Source: Xylaria sp. FL1777
Taxonomy: Eukaryota > Ascomycota > Sordariomycetes > Xylariales > Xylariaceae
DNA: 60,479 nt
Assembly (NCBI GenBank): GCA_022578965.1
Contig: MU400742.1
Span: 1-60,479, forward strand
Reading direction: 5' to 3'
A program made the position numbers and the translations under genes. This document shows, piece after piece, positions 1 to 12,565 of the stretch. The notes under the pieces are model-generated. The model saw only the letters and a program-made list of their open reading frames with translations, was not told the DNA's origin and made no database searches. Every line of letters starts with the position of its first letter. Position 1 is the stretch's first letter.

Positions 1-994
1 AATGTTTAGCATTTTTAATATTATAAATAATTTTAATAATAAAAGCAGTAATAATAATAAAAAGTTAAGTTTTTTATTTTAAATTATTACTTTAAATGTA
101 GTAATAATAAAAATAAGCGTTAAGTTTGCTAGTAGTAATATTAGCATTAGTTATAATATAATTTTTTGTTTAAAGCTTTAATTTATTATTATAATAATAG
201 TTATTATTGCTGCTTTAATTACTATAACTAATATTTATGCTAGTTTAAAAGTTATAATGCTTAATATTTAAGCTGCTTTTTAAGTTAAAGCAACTAGTTT
301 ATTTTATAGCACTAATATTAATATTAGTTCTTTTTTATTATTACTACTTAACTTTTTTTTTTTTGCTACTGCTTTTTTTTTAATAAAAATAACTAATAAA
401 AATACTAAAGTTTGTTGTTTTAGTATATTGCTAGTTTTAAAAGTTTTTAAGATTTTTAAACTTAATTTTTGATTTTTTGTTTTTAGTAGTATAACTTAGA
501 TCTAGTTTATTAATTATTAAATAAAGTTTATTTATGCAATGCTATTTAGCATTTTTGTTTTTTAAATATTTTTTTAGTATATTTTTAAAAGTTTATTTTG
601 TAAATTGTTTGTTATTTAACTTTTTATACTAGTATTTATTTTTATATATTAAGTTTTATTAATTAAAGAGCTATTAAAGTATAATAAACTTATTATATAT
701 TAATATAATAGGTTTACTTTTAAGGTTTTAATTTGTAAGTAATAATAAAATTTTTAATAGTAGTTCATTAAAAAGGTTTTTAAGGTACTTTTACTATTAT
801 ATATTAATAAAAGTTTTAAAAGATTAAAAGTAATAAATGTATTAATACTTAGCAGTTATAAAAAATTAATAACTAAAGAACTAAAACTAAATAAGTAATT
901 AAATATAAAAAGTATATAATTATATAAACAAAAAAAACAATAGTAATAATTTATTAATATTGCTTTTTTTAATAAACTTAACGCTATATTATTT

Positions 995-1078
995 TAAGTT
1001 TAAAGCTTAATAAACTTAACGCTTAAGTTTGTTAAGTTTAAAGCTTAATAAACTTAACGCTTAAGTTTATTAAGTTTA
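995..1078. repeat. 38-bp tandem repeat in AT-rich block
   Basis: A 38-bp unit beginning TAAGTTTAAAGCTTAATAAA is present twice in tandem (995-1032 and 1033-1070) with one visible base difference, followed by a partial third unit. Each unit contains the palindrome-like pair AAACTTAACG / CTTAAGTTT. It lies about 100 bp from the less-AT island that ends the ORF1-related repeat, so it may belong to the tail of another element. Confidence 0.75.
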
Positions 1079-1189
1079 TGCATTAAACCCTTATAGTGGT
1101 TTAAATACATATTTTTTCAACAAATAGGACTTTTTTTACATATGCTTTCTTTACACCTGGCTTTTTAACCGGCCTGGTTAGCCCATTTC

Positions 1190-3480
1190 GTAACATATAC
1201 GCAGCGTATATGTTTCTATAATAATAGCTTTTGCTTTTACAGTTGTTTTATCTTTATTTAATTTAAGCTAGTTTTATTTTTTTGCTTTTTTTAAGTATTT
1301 CTATAGAGCTGCTTTTAGATTAATTGCAACTTTTAGTACTTTATAGTTAAAACTTAGCTACTTTAAGTTTCTTTAGTAAATAATAGCTAAGTTGCTAAAC
1401 ATTTATACTAAGTTTATTGTTAAGCTTTTTTATTTATGCTTTGTTTTAGTTACTTTTTTTTAAAAAGTAGCTAGCATAAAATCTTATTATGCAATAAACT
1501 TAAGCAGTTTATTTGTTTTTTAGCTTTTTTTGCTTTTTAAGTTTTATAATAAGTAATAAAAATTAAAGTTACTTATAAATATATAATGTTTTTTTAGCTT
1601 GCTTGCTTTACGTATTTTTTAAATTAAACTATGCTAAACTATTTTTTTTTAATTTAGTAAATATATTAATTATAAAATTACTGCTAAATTACTACTGCTT
1701 ATTATAACTTTTGCTTAATTTTTATTAGCGTTTTTTACTAGCGTTTTTATTGCAATTTTTTTGTTTATATATAATATAGCTTTGCTTTTTAATTAAATAA
1801 CTTAGTAGCTATTACTACTAAAGCAATATATATTGCTATATTTGTTAATTATTAGTTTTTAAACTACTATATAATTAAAGCTGTTATTTTATAGCATATA
1901 TATTATATTACTTTTAAATCTTGCAATGTTTTAAAAAGCAATATTATATATTATTAAGTTAATAAAAATAAGTTTTTGTTTATGCTGCTAGTTTGCTATT
2001 TTTTCGCTAGTAATTCTTTTTTATTTAGCTTTATAAATATTAATGCTATTAGCATTTTTAAACTACTTTTATTTATTTTTTTGCTTATTGCTGCTACTTT
2101 TTTAGCGCTTTAAAAGCTTTTAAGTTATAATATATATGCTGCTTTTGCTTTATTTCTTTGTTTAACTTTTTTTTAGCAAGCTTTATTTTATACTATATAT
2201 GTTTTTCTGCAGTTTATGCATTTTTGTTTTACTTTTTGCATTTTTACTAAGCAGCTTTTTTTATTTTTTTAGTGCTTTAAAGCTAAACAATAGCTATATT
2301 TTAAGTTTTTACAGCAATATTTAGCTATATATTTATATTTATAGCAATTAAAACATTGTATAACTTTAAGCTTTATAACAAAAAGTTTATAATTAAATAG
2401 CTAAGCTTTTTATAAAAAGTTATTTTTATATATTGTTTTAGCTATTATAACGCTACTTATATATAATAATATTAACGCAAATTTAGCTTTTGCGTTTTTA
2501 AACAACATTTTTTTACACTTTATAATTTTAAAATGTTTACTATATAATAGCTGCAATAAGTTCTTATTTAAGTATATTACTTTAATACGTTTTATTAAAA
2601 CGCTTTTTATTATTAGCGCTACTTTTTTTTGTTATACTTTTGACTTTTTTTTAAAAGCTTTTATAATTTACTTCTTTTTTTTAGCTTTTTAAAGCATTGC
2701 TTCTTTAAAAATAATTACTATATTTTTACTATATAGCTTTTTAATAACAATTATATTGCTACTTATAAGCGCTATATTTACTGTTTTAATAATATTAGCT
2801 AATATTTTATTTTTAAAGTTATTAGCTTGTTTTTTAACTTTAATTAATACTTCTTTGTTTTGCTTAAATAGCACTGCTTTATTATTGCAAGCTAGCTATA
2901 AAGCTGCAATTTATGCTTAAAATTTTAGCATGTTTACGTTTAACAAAGTTTATTAAAAAAGCTTTCAAACAATATTTTTAACGCTTTTTTAGTTAACTTT
3001 TATAACAGCATTTAAGTTATAGCAAGTTATAAATATATTAAAGTTATTTTTGTTATTAAGCTTTATGCTTTATTAGCTTTTTTAGGCCTTTTTTAACGTA
3101 TGTGCTATTTGCGCTTTTTTTGCGTTTTTTTAAAAAAAAATTTCTTTTGTTATTTTTTTTTTTATTAGCAGCTATAGTACTAGTTTTATAATTTTGTTAA
3201 CTATTTTTTATATATTAAAAAGTCTATTAGTTTTATATTTTCTATTAAAACGCTACTGCATTGCAGTTATATCGCTAGTAAGTTTTAGTAGCGCATTAAT
3301 TACATTTTTAACAAATAAATTGTTTAATACTATTTTTTTGTTTTTTATTATATTTATACTCCGCAAATAAAGTACAACCTACCTAGTAAGTAAAAATCGC
3401 TATGCTAATTCTAGCAATTTTAATTATTTAATAATTAGGCTTAAACTCACAAAGTTATAGTTAAGTATAAAGAATTCAAA
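1190..3480 (-). mobile_element. RIP-mutated LINE fragment (ORF1 half), copy A
   Basis: This segment is a direct repeat of about 9,815-12,105, with similarity continuous over roughly 2.3 kb. Read on the minus strand it retains a relic of the gag-like ORF1 protein of Tad1-clade non-LTR retrotransposons. A CX2CX4(Y)X4C zinc-knuckle relic lies at 2,355-2,311: the residues read C-F-N-C, then four residues, Tyr where His is expected, four residues, Cys. More Cys pairs follow downstream. Just upstream, the minus-strand peptide at 2,874-2,689 resembles the region before the knuckles of such proteins (K-T-V-N-x-A-L pattern, then a basic stretch). The LINE similarity stops at about 1,190, and the reverse-transcriptase half is not visible in this copy. 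It is a dead element. Confidence 0.75.
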
Positions 3481-6400
3481 AAAGGTCTTTTAAAATAAAG
3501 CTATAATAATAAATATAATTTAACAAAAAAAGTTTAGCTTTATAAACTTATTATATAACTATTATTAATTATTAAAACATATATTTATATTATATTTTTA
3601 AATAAACTGCTTTATTTTAATTAAAATAAACTTTAATTTTTAAAGCTATATTATTAAAAAATAGCATGTAATAATAAGCTTTTTTTTGCTATTTATAAAA
3701 ACAATAGTTTTAAGAATTAAATATATTATATTGCGCTATGTTTTATTAATTAAAAAACTTAATTACTAGTAATTTTTTATAATAATACTTTTTTTTATAA
3801 AATAAACAATAAAAAATATATTAAGCTAATTAATTAAAGTATAAACAAATTATAATTTTTTTAAATAAATACTTTATTATTAAAATTTAGCTTTAAGCAA
3901 TATAAACTTTTAAGCATTTAAGCTTAATATAATAGTATAGCTAAACTATAATATATTTTATAAAACTAACGCTTTTATATAATATATATTAAAGTATGCA
4001 ATTTAAAAATCTTTTTATTAATAAATTATATAAAGCTTATTAATAGCTATAAACGTAATTTTTTAATTAAACAAAAAATTATAAAGCAAATTAATAAAAT
4101 GTTTTTAAGTAGTTTATTTAAGCTTAAAAATAATATATATAAAACGTTTTAAAGCTAACTTAGCTTATATAGCATTATTTTATTAAATAGTAAAAATATA
4201 TTTTTATAACTATTTATATAATATTAATTAACTTTTATTATATTATTTATTATTAATAATAAACAAATGTTAAAAGTTTAAACAATTAAGTTAAACTAAT
4301 TATGTTTTAATTGTTTTAATAAATATAACTATAAAGTAATTATACTTTATATAATAACTAAAATAGTTTATAATATAATGCTTTTTTTATAACTAATTTA
4401 AGCTATTAGTATAGTATTATTATAATAAAATATTATATATTAAATTAATTTAACTTGTTTAGCTTTAAGTTTAAGCTTATATAATTTATTAAATTAACAA
4501 TAATTTAAAATAGCATTAATAATAGCTTATATAAAGTTATATTTTAATATATATTATTAATTATGTTTTAATTATAGCAAAATATGCTATATAAAATATT
4601 AAATATAATTATTAAATAAATGCTTTAATATTGCATTATTAGCTAGTTTATTTAGTTTATTAAATTCTTTAATAAATTTTAAAAGTTTTAAAGCTGTTAA
4701 TTTTTTTAAAAAGCAACTATTAATTAAGCTAAAGCTAAAATTATTAAAAGTTTGCAGTTTTATAATAAAGTAAAAAAATAACACTAATTAATAAATTAAT
4801 AAATAAAGCTTAACTTTTAATTATTTAAGCTTAAAACATTATAATATAATAAAATATTTTAATTATAAAGTTAGCACTAAATATAAGCATTACTATAAAA
4901 AGCCTTAAGCAATATTATAATTGTTTTTTTTAAGTTTTATTAGTAAATAATCTATAGGTATAAATAGTATATATATGTATATAAAATAAACTTTAGCTTA
5001 AAAATCAACAAAAGTTCTTTAAACTAAAATACATAAAACGCAAGCTTTAAACCTATAAATACATTTATATAAGCTCCTAAAAGAAGTAAGTTATAGCTTG
5101 TAGCAAGCGTAGCTCGCTGTTTTATGTTTTTAGTTTAAAGCACTTAAAATAAAATAGTACTACATACATTAACAATTATTTTTTAAGCCAATAAAAGGGC
5201 TAAAAAGGTTATGCCTATATAAGGTTATACCGGTGTATTAATTCTTTATGCCGGTGTATTAATTGCCTTAATATATTAAAATAATAAATTTGCTTTAGTT
5301 AAATTATTTAAAATAATAAAAAGTTAGTAAATAAATAATAAAAAACTTAAAAGTTTAATTTAAAGCATAATTAAATAATAATTTAGCTAGTTAATTATAT
5401 ATTTTAGGTTATATAGCAATAATTTTGCTTTTTTAAAACCTTTTTATATGTTATTTAAAGTTATAGCTTTAATAAACACATAAAAAAACGTAGTAAAAAA
5501 ATCTTTTTTTTTAATATAAATAATATAAGCTTATATTAAATGTTTAATTTATTTATTATATAACTGTTTTAAAAAACTAAAATAACTAACATTTAATAGC
5601 TAAAAATAATAAAAAGAATATAAAAACATGTAAAAAGTAATAATATTGTTATTTTTGCAATATAATTTAAATTTATATAAATAATAATTTTTATAGCTAT
5701 TAAAAATCAAAAAACAGTAGCGTTTTTTTATATAAACTTTTATATATTAGTTAAAATGTTTAATTTAAAGTAATATTTCTTTATATAAACCTTTATATAT
5801 TAGTTAAAATGTTTAATTTAATTTAAGCTTTGCTTATTAATTATTTAGCTATTTTTTATTATATTAACTTATTAATTGCTTAATAATTTAGTATTTTTAT
5901 ACTAAAAAAATAAGTAGTTTTATTTTGCTAAAATAATATAAAGTAATATAATATAGCTATATAACAAAATAGCTTAAATAATTATAAACTACTTAAAATT
6001 ACTTAATTAAATAGCTTTTAGTTTTTATATATGCTTAAATGTAATAATTATAAAGTTAAACATAATTTTACTTATTATAAACCTAGTTTTATTAAAATTA
6101 TAAATGTTTTTTTTATAAATTTTATTATTAGTTATTATTTTTTATATAAGCATAAACTAAACGTAATATTTAATTAAATTTTTGTTTAATATTTATTAAT
6201 AATTAATTTTTTAATTAAAACGCATTTAAAGCTTTAGTTATTTTTATATAAAGTTTAATGTTTAGTTTTTTTTTATAAAGCGTTTTTTATAAAGTTTTAA
6301 TAATTAATTAGCTATATTTTTAATACTACTATACTAAAAAAAAAACGCTTGCTTAATAAAGTTAAGTATATATTATATAATTAAATTTTCTTTAGGTTTA

Positions 6401-6999
6401 ATTAATCTAGTTTTTAATAGTAGTGTTTTATTTTTTTTTAAAACTTTGTGTTTTTTAGCTAAGCGTTATATAAAAAACATTATAAATCTTAGTAGCGCTT
6501 TAAAGAAATAAACATAAGTTATGTTTACAAGCTTAAAAAGCAAGCTATAAGTTAGCTTCTTTATATAACTTAGCTATAATTATTAATAAAAAAATAAGGG
6601 ATTTTTTCATATATATATAAAAGTTATAAAAAGTGGCCTATTTAATTAAATAGCTAAGTTAATTAAAAAATGCATTATTAAAAAATAATATAATAATAAT
6701 GCTTATATTATTACTAAAAATAAAAGTATTTATAGCTTAAAAAGCTATTATAATAATAAAAATAAATATTAGTAATTATTTTAATAAAAATATAGCTAAA
6801 AGTAATAATATTTTTGTTATTTTTTTAAAGCATTAATATTATAGCTATAATTTTAGCTTTTTTATAATAAAACGTTTATTAAAAGTTTTAACATTATTAT
6901 TTAAGCTATTATTTTTATTATTATTAAAAAAGTTTAATAAAGCAAAAGTAATTAATATAATATATTTATAGCTTTATTATTATTAATAACCTGCTGTGC
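3481..6999. repeat. AT-rich relic DNA of unassigned element type
   Basis: This lies between the two LINE-related segments. It is as AT-rich as they are, but I could not align it to them or recognise a protein. A less-AT island at about 5,040-5,260 includes two copies of CCGGTGTATTAATT about 22 bp apart and could be the end of an LTR or other element. The longest open frame (minus strand, 4,784-4,599, 61 residues) is rich in Lys, Asn and Leu and has no motif I can name. Confidence 0.55.
5728..5820. repeat. 40-bp direct repeat pair
   Basis: The sequence TTATATAAAC followed by a T/C difference and TTTATATATTAGTTAAAATG then TTTAATTTA occurs at 5,728-5,767 and again at 5,781-5,820 with one visible mismatch. 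The 13-bp spacer gives a 53-bp period. It is probably a local duplication inside a degraded element. No function can be inferred. Confidence 0.7.
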
Positions 7000-9900
7000 T
7001 ACTTTGTAGCGCGGTTTTTTTACTTGTGTACCTATAAGTAAAACCGTACAAAAAGCCGGATAAAAACTTTATGCAACAATGTTTACGTTATTACTTTAAA
7101 GTTCTTTTACTTTATAATAACTAGTTTTTACTAACTAGCTTGCTAAACGAAAAATAATAGTTAAAAAATAGAAGAACTTTTTTTAAAGCTTTTAAACTTT
7201 TTGCTTTTTTAAGAAGCGCATAAAAGCTTTTTTTTTGTTTTTTAAAACTTTTAAAGAAGCGCTTTTGCTTTTTTTGCTAGTTTTTTTTTTATTTTTTGCT
7301 TTTTTTTTTTTTCTTTATTTTTTTTTATTTTAACTGCTTTATTATATATTGCTATTCTATTAGTAGCAAATAGCTACTTTGTAATATTACTTGCAGCTTT
7401 AAGCTTTTTTATAGCTAGTTATAAATTTTTATTAGTTTGTAGTAGTTTAGCTATAAAGCTTTTTTATAGCTGCTTTTTTTTGTTTTTTAGTAAGTTATAA
7501 CGTAAAACTATATATTAAAAGGTTTTTTTTTTTTTTGCGCATTTATAAAAAGGCATAAAAAAGCTTAAAACTTTTTTTTTATGCAAAAATGCTTTTAGCT
7601 TTATTTTTTTAATATATATTTACATTATTATAGCTATTTTATGCTTTAGTAATTTGCTATACTTTTTAAAAGCTTTATTTTTGCTAAGCTTTTGTTTAGT
7701 TATTATTAAATAATTGCTGCTTGTTTTAATTTAGCTTTATTTGTTTATTTTTTTTTTTAGTATAATTTTAAGTTTTTTTTTTTTTTAATTACTTTTTTTG
7801 CTAAAAGTTTAAAGCTAACGTTAGATTTTTTTTAGCTATGCTTTTATTATTGCTTATAAGCTTGCTTTTTGTTTAATTTTTAGCTTTTTAAGCTTTTATA
7901 TTTTAAATAAAAGTTTTAATTTTTTTTATTGCTTTTTAAATTAACTTTTTAGCTGCTAAACTTTTTATGCAGTACTTATAAACTACTGTTTTATTATTAA
8001 AATATAAGTTAATAAAAAAAATCTTTATTTTAGTTTTTAAGTGCTTTATTTTAGTTGCTTTAAAAGCTTTAGTTATATGTTTAAAGCATTTGTTTTAAGT
8101 TATTACTAATAAGTTAGCAATATTTTTTGCTTTATTTTTTTTAAAGTTTTTATGCTAAATTATTATGCTATAAGCTAAAATGCTTTGTACTATTATAATA
8201 TATATTTGCTTTGCTTTTATTATATTACTGCTTTATATAAAGTTTTGCAGCTTAATTACTACGTATAATTAAATGCTTAGTTTTTTTTTAAGCTTTACTA
8301 AATGTTTTTTTTATTTTATATTTTTGTTAAATTATACTTTTAAAAACTTTCTGCTGTTTTTTAAGTATACTATTACGTTAAAAAGGTATATTACTTATAT
8401 AAGCACTATTTTATTGCTAAAAAAATATATTAATTTGCTTTTTTGCAGTATAAACTTTATTTTATGTTGTTTTGCTTAATTTTTATACGTTTTTTATGCT
8501 ACTTTTAAAGCTTTATAGTTTTGCTTTATATTTAGGTTTATTATAATAAAGTTAATATTATTAGCAAAGCTAACTATTATTAGCTTTTAATATATAGTAA
8601 AGTTATTATAAAGTATTAAAATATATAAAAAAAAAAATAAAAATAAAAATAAAAACTTTTAAAAAACTTTAGCTTTTAGCATTATTAGCTAAAATATTGC
8701 TTTATTAAAACAAAAATGCACTATATAATTTAATATAAAAAAGTTTACTTATATAATTATTTAAAAAAAAAAGCTTTTTTATTATAAAATATATATTATT
8801 TTTTTTTTATTAATAGTATTAAAAGCTTTTATAATATTTAGCTATAGTAAAAATATTATGCTTTTTTTATTAATTGCTTTTTTTGCTGTTTTTAATACTA
8901 GTTTAATAGCTGCATTTATTAATTTGTTTTGTTTATTATTTATTTAGTTATTTAGCAAAAGATTTTTTTGTTTAGTTACTTTTGTTATGTAATAATATAG
9001 CTTTTTTTTAGCACTTTTTTTATTATATAAATAAGCGCAATAAAGCACTACTTTTTAGCTGTTTTTTTAGTTTTTTTTAACTTTTTAAGTTTAAGTATAA
9101 CTATTATTTTTACTTGCTTAAATTATACTAAGTAATACTTTAGTAAAAAGCTAGCAATACATAATATTGTTATTTTTTTTACTAAAGCAAGTTTATAAGC
9201 TTTAAAAAAACTATTAAGTAATAAGTTATTTTTTAGCGCTTTTTATAGCATTAATTTTTATATTAGCAATATTATATCTTTTTTTTTTGTATTAACGTTA
9301 ATTATAAACTTTTAATAGCTATTATAAGTTAGGTTTTTTTTAAGTATATTAAACAAGTTTGCTAATAGTACAAAAAAAAAGCGTTTTACTAGTAAAGCTG
9401 TTTTTTTTTAAAAAGTATTAACAAAAAGCAGCTTATTTTTTGTTTATTTTAGTAGTAAAATTATAATAACTTTTAAAGCTAATTTATAAGTAAACTTTGC
9501 TTATTTAGCTAAGCTTTATAATAACTTAAAATTTTTAAATGCTTTTGCAAATGTTTGTTTTTAGCTGTATTTTTGCGCCTTTTTTATTTTATTGCTAAAA
9601 GCTTTTTTTTTTTTTTAAAGGCTTGCTATACTGTTTTAGTTTTTTTGCTTTAGAACTTATAGTATGCTTGTTTTGCTTTTTTTTTTTGTTTTAACTACTT
9701 TTAAAAACTATTAAAGTAATACTTAGTGTTTTTTTTTATAGTTTTTTAAAGCGTTATTTTATTTGCTATTTTTATTAGTTGCTAAATTAAAAGGTTAAAA
9801 GCATTATTTAGCTTGCTAAGTATATATAGCATGTATATTTTTATAATAATAGCTTTTGCTTTTGCAGCTATTTTATTTTTATTTAATTTAGGTTAGTTTT

Positions 9901-12105
9901 ATTTTTTTGCTTTTTTTAGGTATTTTTATAAAGCTGCTTTTAAATTAATTATAACTTTTAATGCTTTATAGTTAAAACTTAACTACTTTAAGTTCTTTTA
10001 ATAAATAATAGCTAAATTACTAAATATTTATATTAAGTTTATTATTAAGCTTTTTTATTTATGCTTTATTTTAGTTATTTTTTTTTAAAAAGTAGCTAGC
10101 ATAAGATTTTATTATGTAGTAAACTTAAGCAGTTTATTTGCTTTTTAGCTTTTTTTGCTTTTTAAGTTTTATAATAAATAATAAAAATTAAAGTTGCTTA
10201 TAAATATATAGCGTTTTTTTAGCTTGTTTATTTTATATATTTTTTAAATTAAACTATGTTAAATTGTTTTTTTTTAATTTAGCAAATATATTAATTATAA
10301 AGTTATTGCTAAGTTATTATTGCTTATTATAATTTTTGCCTAGTTTTTACTAGCGTTTTTTGCTAGCATTTTTATTGCAATTCTTTTGTTTATATATAAT
10401 ATAGCTTTGCTTTTTAATTAAATAACCTAATAGTTATTACTATTAAAGCAATATATATTATTATATTTGTTAATTATTAACTTTTAAACTATTATATAGT
10501 TAAAGCTATTATTTTATAATATATACGCTATATTGCTTTTAAATTTTGTAATGTTTTAAAAGATAATATTATATATTATTAAGTTAATAAAAATAAATTT
10601 TTGTTTATGCTATTAGTTTACTGTTTTTTTGCTAGTGATTTTTTTTTATTTAGCTTTATAAATGCTAATGCTATTAGTATTTTTAAACTACTTTTATTTA
10701 CTTTTTTGCTTATTATTGCTGCTTTTTTAGCGCTTTAAAAGCTTTTAAGTTGCAATATATATACTGCTTTTGCTTTGTTTTTTTGTTTAATTTTTTTTTA
10801 GCAAGCTTTATTTTATACTACGTGCGCTTTTTTATAGTTTATGTATTTTTGCTTTGCTTTTTATGTTTTTATTAAGCAGCTTTTTTTACTTTTTTAGTGC
10901 TTTAAAGTTAAGCAATAGCTATATTTTAAGTTTTTATAGCAATATTTAGCTATATATTTATATTTATAGTAATTAAAGCATTATATAACTTTAAGCTTTA
11001 TAACAAAAGGTTTATAGTTAAATAGCTAAGCTTTTTATAAAAAGCTATTTTTATATATTGTTTTAACTGCTATAATATTGCTTATATATAATAATATTAA
11101 CGCAAATTTAGCTTTTGCGTTTTTAAATAGCATTTTTTTATACTTTATAACTTTAAGATGTTTATTATATAATAGCTGTAGTAAGTTTTTATTTAAGTAT
11201 ATTACTTTAATACGTTTTATTAAAACGTTTTTTATTATTAGTACTGCTTTTTTTTGTTATATTTTTAACTTTTTTTTAAAAGCTTTTATAATTTTTTTTT
11301 TTTTTTTAGTTTTTTAAAGCACTGCTTTCTTAAAAGTAATTATTATATTTTTGCTATATAGCTTTTTAGCAGCAATTATATTACTACTTATAAGCGTTAT
11401 ATTTACTGCTTTAATAATATTAGCTAGTGTTTTATTTTTAAAGTTATTAGTTTGTTTTTTAACTTTAATTAATATTTTTTTGTTTTGTTTAAATAGTATT
11501 GCTTTATTGTTATAAATTAGCTATAAAGCTACAACTTATGCTTAAAATTTTAGTATGTTTATATTTAACAGAATTTATTAAAAAAGCTTTTAAACGGTAT
11601 TTTTAACGCTTTTTTAGTTAGTTTTTATAGCAGCATTTAAATTATAGCAAGTTATAAATATATTAAAGTTATTTTTGTTATTAAGCTTTATGTTTTGCTA
11701 GCTTTCTTGGGCTTTTTTTAATATATGTACTATTTGCGCCTTTTTTATGTTTCTTTAAAAAAAGATTCTTTTTGCTATTTTTTTTTCCGTTAGTAGCTAT
11801 AATACTAGTTTTATAATTTTGTTAACTATTTTTTATATACTAAAAAGTCCGTTAGCTTTACGTTTTCTGTTAAAACGCTGCTATATTATAGTTGCATTGC
11901 TAATAGGTCTTAATAGCACATTAGTTGCATTTTTAACAAATAAGTTATTTAATACTATTTTTCCGTTTTTTATTATATTTGCACTTTGCAAATAAAGTGC
12001 AACTTATTTAATAGATAAAAATTGTTACGCTAATTTTAGCAATCTTAATTATTTAATAATTAGGCTTAAACTCACAAAGTTATAGTTAAGTGTAAAAAAT
12101 TCAAA
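7000..12105 (-). mobile_element. RIP-destroyed Tad1-like LINE retrotransposon, near full length, copy B
   Basis: The minus strand carries, in order, the ORF1 region (about 12,100-9,815, shared with copy A) and an ORF2 relic. Within ORF2 a reverse-transcriptase core and the conserved region after it can be read at 8,700-8,040. A total of about 5 kb and an ORF1-then-ORF2 order fit a Tad1-clade LINE. Many codons are stops, and the expected Asp and Gly residues are replaced by Asn, Lys or Ser, as C-to-T and G-to-A changes would produce. The 5' end lies near the shared motif that reads TTCAAAAA on the plus strand (about 3,478 in copy A and 12,100 here). The 3' end is uncertain and is placed at the less-AT island near 7,000-7,060. 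The element cannot encode a functional protein. Confidence 0.75.
8040..8700 (-). pseudogene. Reverse-transcriptase relic of LINE ORF2
   Basis: On the minus strand, 8,568-8,557 reads Phe-Ala-Asn-Asn in the position of the catalytic F/Y-A-D-D box. It is preceded by a hydrophobic stretch where LINE reverse transcriptases have the SP-x-L-F/Y-I-L-Y motif. It is followed at conserved spacing by a (stop)-A-x-x-H-x-x-x-F-x-x-x-K-x-x-L-I-x-F pattern, where the stop replaces Trp of the usual W-A-x-x-H. Further on, at about 8,200-8,070, come the S-I-L-A-Y and Q-N-K-C-x-x-x-I-T-x-A-F-x-A-T patterns that follow the polymerase domain in Tad1/R1-type elements. Asp-to-Asn and Trp-to-stop are the changes expected from RIP. 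Several in-frame stops make this a relic. Confidence 0.75.
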
Positions 12106-12525
12106 AAGCCCCCCTTATTTATAGCTTTATGTTTTAATACTAAATATTTAATTATTAAAACTTATACTTTATTTAAAACTAATACTATGTTTTTTATTTT
12201 AAAGATTTATAAGCTGTAATTAAAATTTTAATTATATTAATTATTAAAACTTACGTTTTATTTAAAACTAATGCTATTTTTTTTTATTTTACGTTATATT
12301 TTTTTACTTTTTAAACCTTTAAATTGTTTATATATTTTAAATTATTATAAAAATTTAATTTTATGCGTTTATTTATAGTTAATTAAAGCGCTTAAAATTA
12401 TAAAATATATAATTAACCTTTTTAAAAAAACTAACTATATTAAGCTATTGCAGTTTTTTTTTTCCTTTATTTTTAATTTTTTATTCTATTGTTTTACTTT
12501 ATTTTACTTATTATAACGTTAACGT

Positions 12526-12565
12526 AAGGTTTTCTTTTTTATTACTTTGTAATGCAGAAAACCTT
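12526..12565. repeat. Inverted repeat at the AT/GC composition boundary
   Basis: AAGGTTTTC at 12,526-12,534 is matched by GAAAACCTT at 12,557-12,565, with a nested ATTAC/GTAAT pair in the loop. It sits where the AT-rich block ends and may be the end of a degraded element. Confidence 0.6.

Larger units (their letters stand above)
1..12565. repeat. RIP-saturated AT-rich transposon block
   Basis: By eye the sequence is overwhelmingly A and T, with TA steps everywhere and very few C or G outside GC and AGC-type steps. No open frame of meaningful length survives. Small less-AT islands stand out at about 1,085-1,215, 5,040-5,260 and 6,990-7,060. In filamentous ascomycetes this pattern is the product of repeat-induced point mutation, which turns CpA into TpA in duplicated DNA. 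That reading is supported because two long segments inside the block are copies of each other and still show LINE protein motifs with C-to-T type changes. Composition returns abruptly to normal at about 12,550-12,600. I did not compute RIP indices. Confidence 0.9.

Noticed and set aside
3481..6999. Assignment of the middle AT-rich segment to a gypsy or pogo element
   Set aside because: I could find no protein motif that survives and no paired terminal repeats, so no class can be named.
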